Of a DNA stretch of 6,499 nt, positions 4,751 through 6,499 are shown in pieces (within the stretch, counting starts at the first letter, position 1; each line of letters begins with the position of its first letter). Below the pieces are notes generated by a model, which had not been told where the DNA came from, ran no database searches, and worked only from the letters and a program-made list of their open reading frames with translations. Source of the DNA: Vulcanimicrobiota bacterium (GTDB lineage Bacteria > Vulcanimicrobiota > Vulcanimicrobiia > Vulcanimicrobiales > Vulcanimicrobiaceae); contig JASHXG010000195.1 in NCBI GenBank assembly GCA_030043675.1, positions 1 through 6,499 of the forward strand, read 5' to 3'. The translations under genes and the position numbers were made by a program.

Positions 4751-5951
4751 GTAATTGTTCTCCGGTGAATGAAGCAGCTGCGCGTAAGGCGTCGACTCGA
4801 TCGACTTTCTCCCATGGCAGGTCGAGGTCCGGACGGCCAAAATGGCCGTACGCCGCGGTCTGCTTGTAGATCGGACGCCGCAGGTCGAGGTAGTGGATGA
4901 TGGCCGCCGGGCGCAGATCGAAGACGTTCATCACCGCCTTCGCGATGCGCTCTTCGGGTATTTTGGCGGTTCCGAACGTTTCGACGTCCACGTTCATCGG
5001 GTGTGCGACGCCGATGGCATAGGCAACCTGGACCTCGCAGCGATCGGCCAGTCCCGCCGCGACCACGTTCTTGGCAACCCAGCGCGCCCCGTACGCACCG
5101 GAGCGATCGACCTTGGTCGGATCCTTGCCGGAAAACGCGCCGCCGCCGTGACGCGCCATGCCTCCGTAGGTGTCGGCGATGATCTTCCGACCGGTCAGGC
5201 CGGCGTCGCCCTTCGGCCCCCCGATCACGAAGCGACCGGTCGGATTGACGTAGACGCGGGTGCGCGCATCGTGCAGCGCCCCCGGCAAGACATGATTGAT
5301 GACCTTCTCGCTAATCTCGTGACGGATGACTTCGAGCGGTATCTCCGGATCGTGCTGCGTCGATACCACCACCGCATCGACGCGCACCGGCCGGTCGCCG
5401 TCATACTCGACGGTCACCTGCGCCTTGCCGTCAGGACGTAAGTACGGGATATCGCCGTTCTTGCGCATTGCGGCTAAGTGACGCGTGAGATTGTGAGCCA
5501 GAACGATCGGCAGCGGCATGAGCTCGTCGGTCTCCCGGCAGGCGTAACCGAACATCATTCCCTGATCGCCGGCGCCGATCAGCTCGAACTCATCGCCGTC
5601 GCCCGCCTTGGCTTCGAGCGACCGGTCCACGCCGAGCGCGATGTCGGGCGACTGTTCGTCGATCGAAACGCTGACGCCGCACGTCTCCGCGTCGAAGCCG
5701 ATCGCCGACCGCGTGTACCCGACCTCGCGAATCGTCTCGCGGACAAGACGCGGAATGTCGACATACGTTTTGGTCGTTACTTCGCCCGCGATGTGAATCT
5801 GACCGGTGATCGCAAACGTTTCGACCGCGACACGCGAATACGGATCGTCCTTCAGCAGCGCGTCGAGCACCGCATCGGAGATTTGGTCGGCAAGCTTGTC
5901 CGGGTGGCCTTCGGTCACCGACTCGCTGGAAAACGACCGTTTGTACGCCAT
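4728..5951 (-). CDS. metK: S-adenosylmethionine synthase (methionine adenosyltransferase)
   Basis: This cytoplasmic enzyme makes SAM from methionine and ATP, releasing phosphate and diphosphate. The 407-residue product is close to the usual bacterial length and carries the family hallmarks: E-G-H-P-D-K-L-A-D-Q (14-23) with the catalytic His16 and Asp18, G-A-G-D-Q-G-M-M-F-G-Y (126-136), G-G-P-K-G-D-A-G-L-T-G-R-K (244-256), the phosphate-binding G-G-G-A-F-S-G-K-D (269-277), and D-R-S-G-A-Y-G-A-R (282-290). The tail has F-G-R-P and P-W-E-K (371-382). All three domains appear intact. The ATG shares its A with the TAA stop of ahcY (TAATG at 5949-5953), and a GAAGG lies 6 nt before it, so translation is probably coupled. 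Any SAM-responsive leader would be upstream of ahcY, outside the window. Confidence 0.98.
   Translation of the reverse strand: MAYKRSFSSESVTEGHPDKLADQISDAVLDALLKDDPYSRVAVETFAITGQIHIAGEVTTKTYVDIPRLVRETIREVGYTRSAIGFDAETCGVSVSIDEQSPDIALGVDRSLEAKAGDGDEFELIGAGDQGMMFGYACRETDELMPLPIVLAHNLTRHLAAMRKNGDIPYLRPDGKAQVTVEYDGDRPVRVDAVVVSTQHDPEIPLEVIRHEISEKVINHVLPGALHDARTRVYVNPTGRFVIGGPKGDAGLTGRKIIADTYGGMARHGGGAFSGKDPTKVDRSGAYGARWVAKNVVAAGLADRCEVQVAYAIGVAHPMNVDVETFGTAKIPEERIAKAVMNVFDLRPAAIIHYLDLRRPIYKQTAAYGHFGRPDLDLPWEKVDRVDALRAAASFTGEQLRVPNFAS
4760..4763 (-). promoter_or_regulatory. Ribosome binding site for the 205-residue lipoprotein inside metK
   Basis: GGAG on the minus strand, within the last codons of metK, 9 nt before the GTG at 4750. 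It supports that start, and so the 23-bp overlap, over the ATG at 4840. A TTG at 4738 is a weaker alternative that would remove one Arg from the signal peptide. Confidence 0.5.
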
Positions 5952-6499
5952 TACGTGCCTTCGCTCCAGGACGCCATATATTTGACTTGTTCGGGCGTGA
6001 GCGTGTCGATCTCGATGCCCATCGACGAGAGCTTGAGCCGAGCGACCTCCTCGTCGATTTCGGTCGGCACGTCGTAGACCTTCTTTTCTAGCCTCTTGTG
6101 ATGTTTAGCGAGATACGCGGCCGAAAGGGCCTGATTCGCAAAGGACATGTCCATCACCGCGGCCGGATGGCCTTCGGCGGCGGCCAGGTTCACAAGACGC
6201 CCATCGGCGAGAATGCAAAGCTTACGCCCATCGTGCAGCTGGTACTGCGCGACGAAGGCGCGCGGCTCGGTCTTCCCGCGGGCGATCCGTTCGATTCCTT
6301 CAAGATCCAGCTCGTCGTTGAAGTGGCCGGAGTTGCAGACGATCGCGCCGTCCTTCATGAGCTTGAAGTGCTCTTCGCGAATGACGTGATAGTTGCCGGT
6401 AACGGTGACGAAGACGTCGCCGATCTTGGCCGCATCACTCATCGGCATCACGCGATACCCGTCCATGACCGCTTCGATCGCTTTGCGCGGGTTGATCTC
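5951..6499 (-). CDS. ahcY: S-adenosylhomocysteine hydrolase, C-terminal 182 residues (partial)
   Basis: This NAD-dependent enzyme reversibly splits S-adenosylhomocysteine into adenosine and homocysteine, relieving product inhibition of methyltransferases. The frame is open to the right edge, so the N-terminal substrate-binding half is missing. What remains starts in the NAD-binding domain at E-I-N-P, where Glu is the family's NAD-ribose ligand, then A-M/V-M-D-G-Y (10-14), V-F-V-T-V-T-G-N, the signature D-G-A-I-V-C-N-S-G-H-F-N, and G-R-L-V-N-L-A-A-A-E-G-H-P. The C-terminus ends T-P-E-Q-V-K-Y-M-A-S-W-S-E-G-T. It therefore lacks the longer tail with the conserved Lys and Tyr found in the human-type enzyme, and resembles the shorter archaeal/Thermotoga-type form. 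Its stop overlaps the metK start by one base, so the two are co-transcribed and jointly handle SAM turnover. Confidence 0.96.
   Translation of the reverse strand, partial: EINPRKAIEAVMDGYRVMPMSDAAKIGDVFVTVTGNYHVIREEHFKLMKDGAIVCNSGHFNDELDLEGIERIARGKTEPRAFVAQYQLHDGRKLCILADGRLVNLAAAEGHPAAVMDMSFANQALSAAYLAKHHKRLEKKVYDVPTEIDEEVARLKLSSMGIEIDTLTPEQVKYMASWSEGT

Noticed and set aside
4751..4840. ATG at 4840 as the start of the 205-residue lipoprotein
   Set aside because: It would add 30 residues fully inside metK before the hydrophobic leader and break the lipoprotein signal.
5478..6077. 199-codon plus-strand frames opposite metK and ahcY
   Set aside because: Both metK and ahcY are unmistakable on the minus strand; these frames are their antisense shadows.

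Overview
The window is GC-rich bacterial chromosome holding two unlike parts. One is a core S-adenosylmethionine (SAM) cycle pair, ahcY and metK. The other is a run of secreted lipoproteins. The mix of lipoproteins (a Gloeo_Verruco/'GloVer' repeat propeller, an AcpA/phospholipase C-like phosphoesterase, and an NHL-like 'YVSD' lipoprotein) resembles what I recall from soil phyla such as Candidatus Eremiobacterota (WPS-2) or Acidobacteria-like lineages. That placement is an inference from gene content and codon use; nothing in the window is a firm taxonomic marker.

Layout, left to right. Positions 1-117 hold the 3' end of a plus-strand gene of unknown function. Positions 118-252 are non-coding and contain an imperfect inverted repeat (169-196) and a perfect 13-bp stem-loop (214-249). 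A tRNA-Asn(GTT) with an encoded CCA end follows on the minus strand (253-328), so the stem-loop sits 3 nt past its 3' end. After a 138-bp gap comes a plus-strand lipoprotein gene with a propeller-like product (467-1453). It converges on the minus-strand genes so tightly that both TAG stops lie in one palindrome, CTATAG (1448-1453).

The rest of the window, down to 1448, is one minus-strand array. In transcription order it is ahcY (partial, N-terminus beyond the right edge), metK, a 205-residue lipoprotein of unrecognised family, a 445-residue phosphoesterase lipoprotein, and a GloVer seven-repeat lipoprotein. ahcY and metK overlap by one base (TAATG). metK and the 205-residue gene overlap by 23 bp. 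The phosphoesterase and GloVer genes are at most 10 bp apart and probably overlap. Only the 101-bp gap before the phosphoesterase, which contains a bulged stem-loop, could hold a promoter or separate two transcription units.

Functionally, MetK makes SAM and AhcY removes the S-adenosylhomocysteine left after methyl transfer, so their tight coupling is expected. The downstream genes are predicted to act outside the cytoplasmic membrane: a metal-dependent phosphoesterase that could release phosphate or cleave phospholipid, plus repeat proteins that may bind surfaces or ligands. I see no CRISPR array, transposase, phage gene, toxin-antitoxin pair or recognisable defence system. The least explained features are the coupled phosphoesterase/GloVer pair with its unclear start codon, the uneven cysteine pattern of the GloVer repeats, and the unidentified lipoprotein fused to the end of metK.
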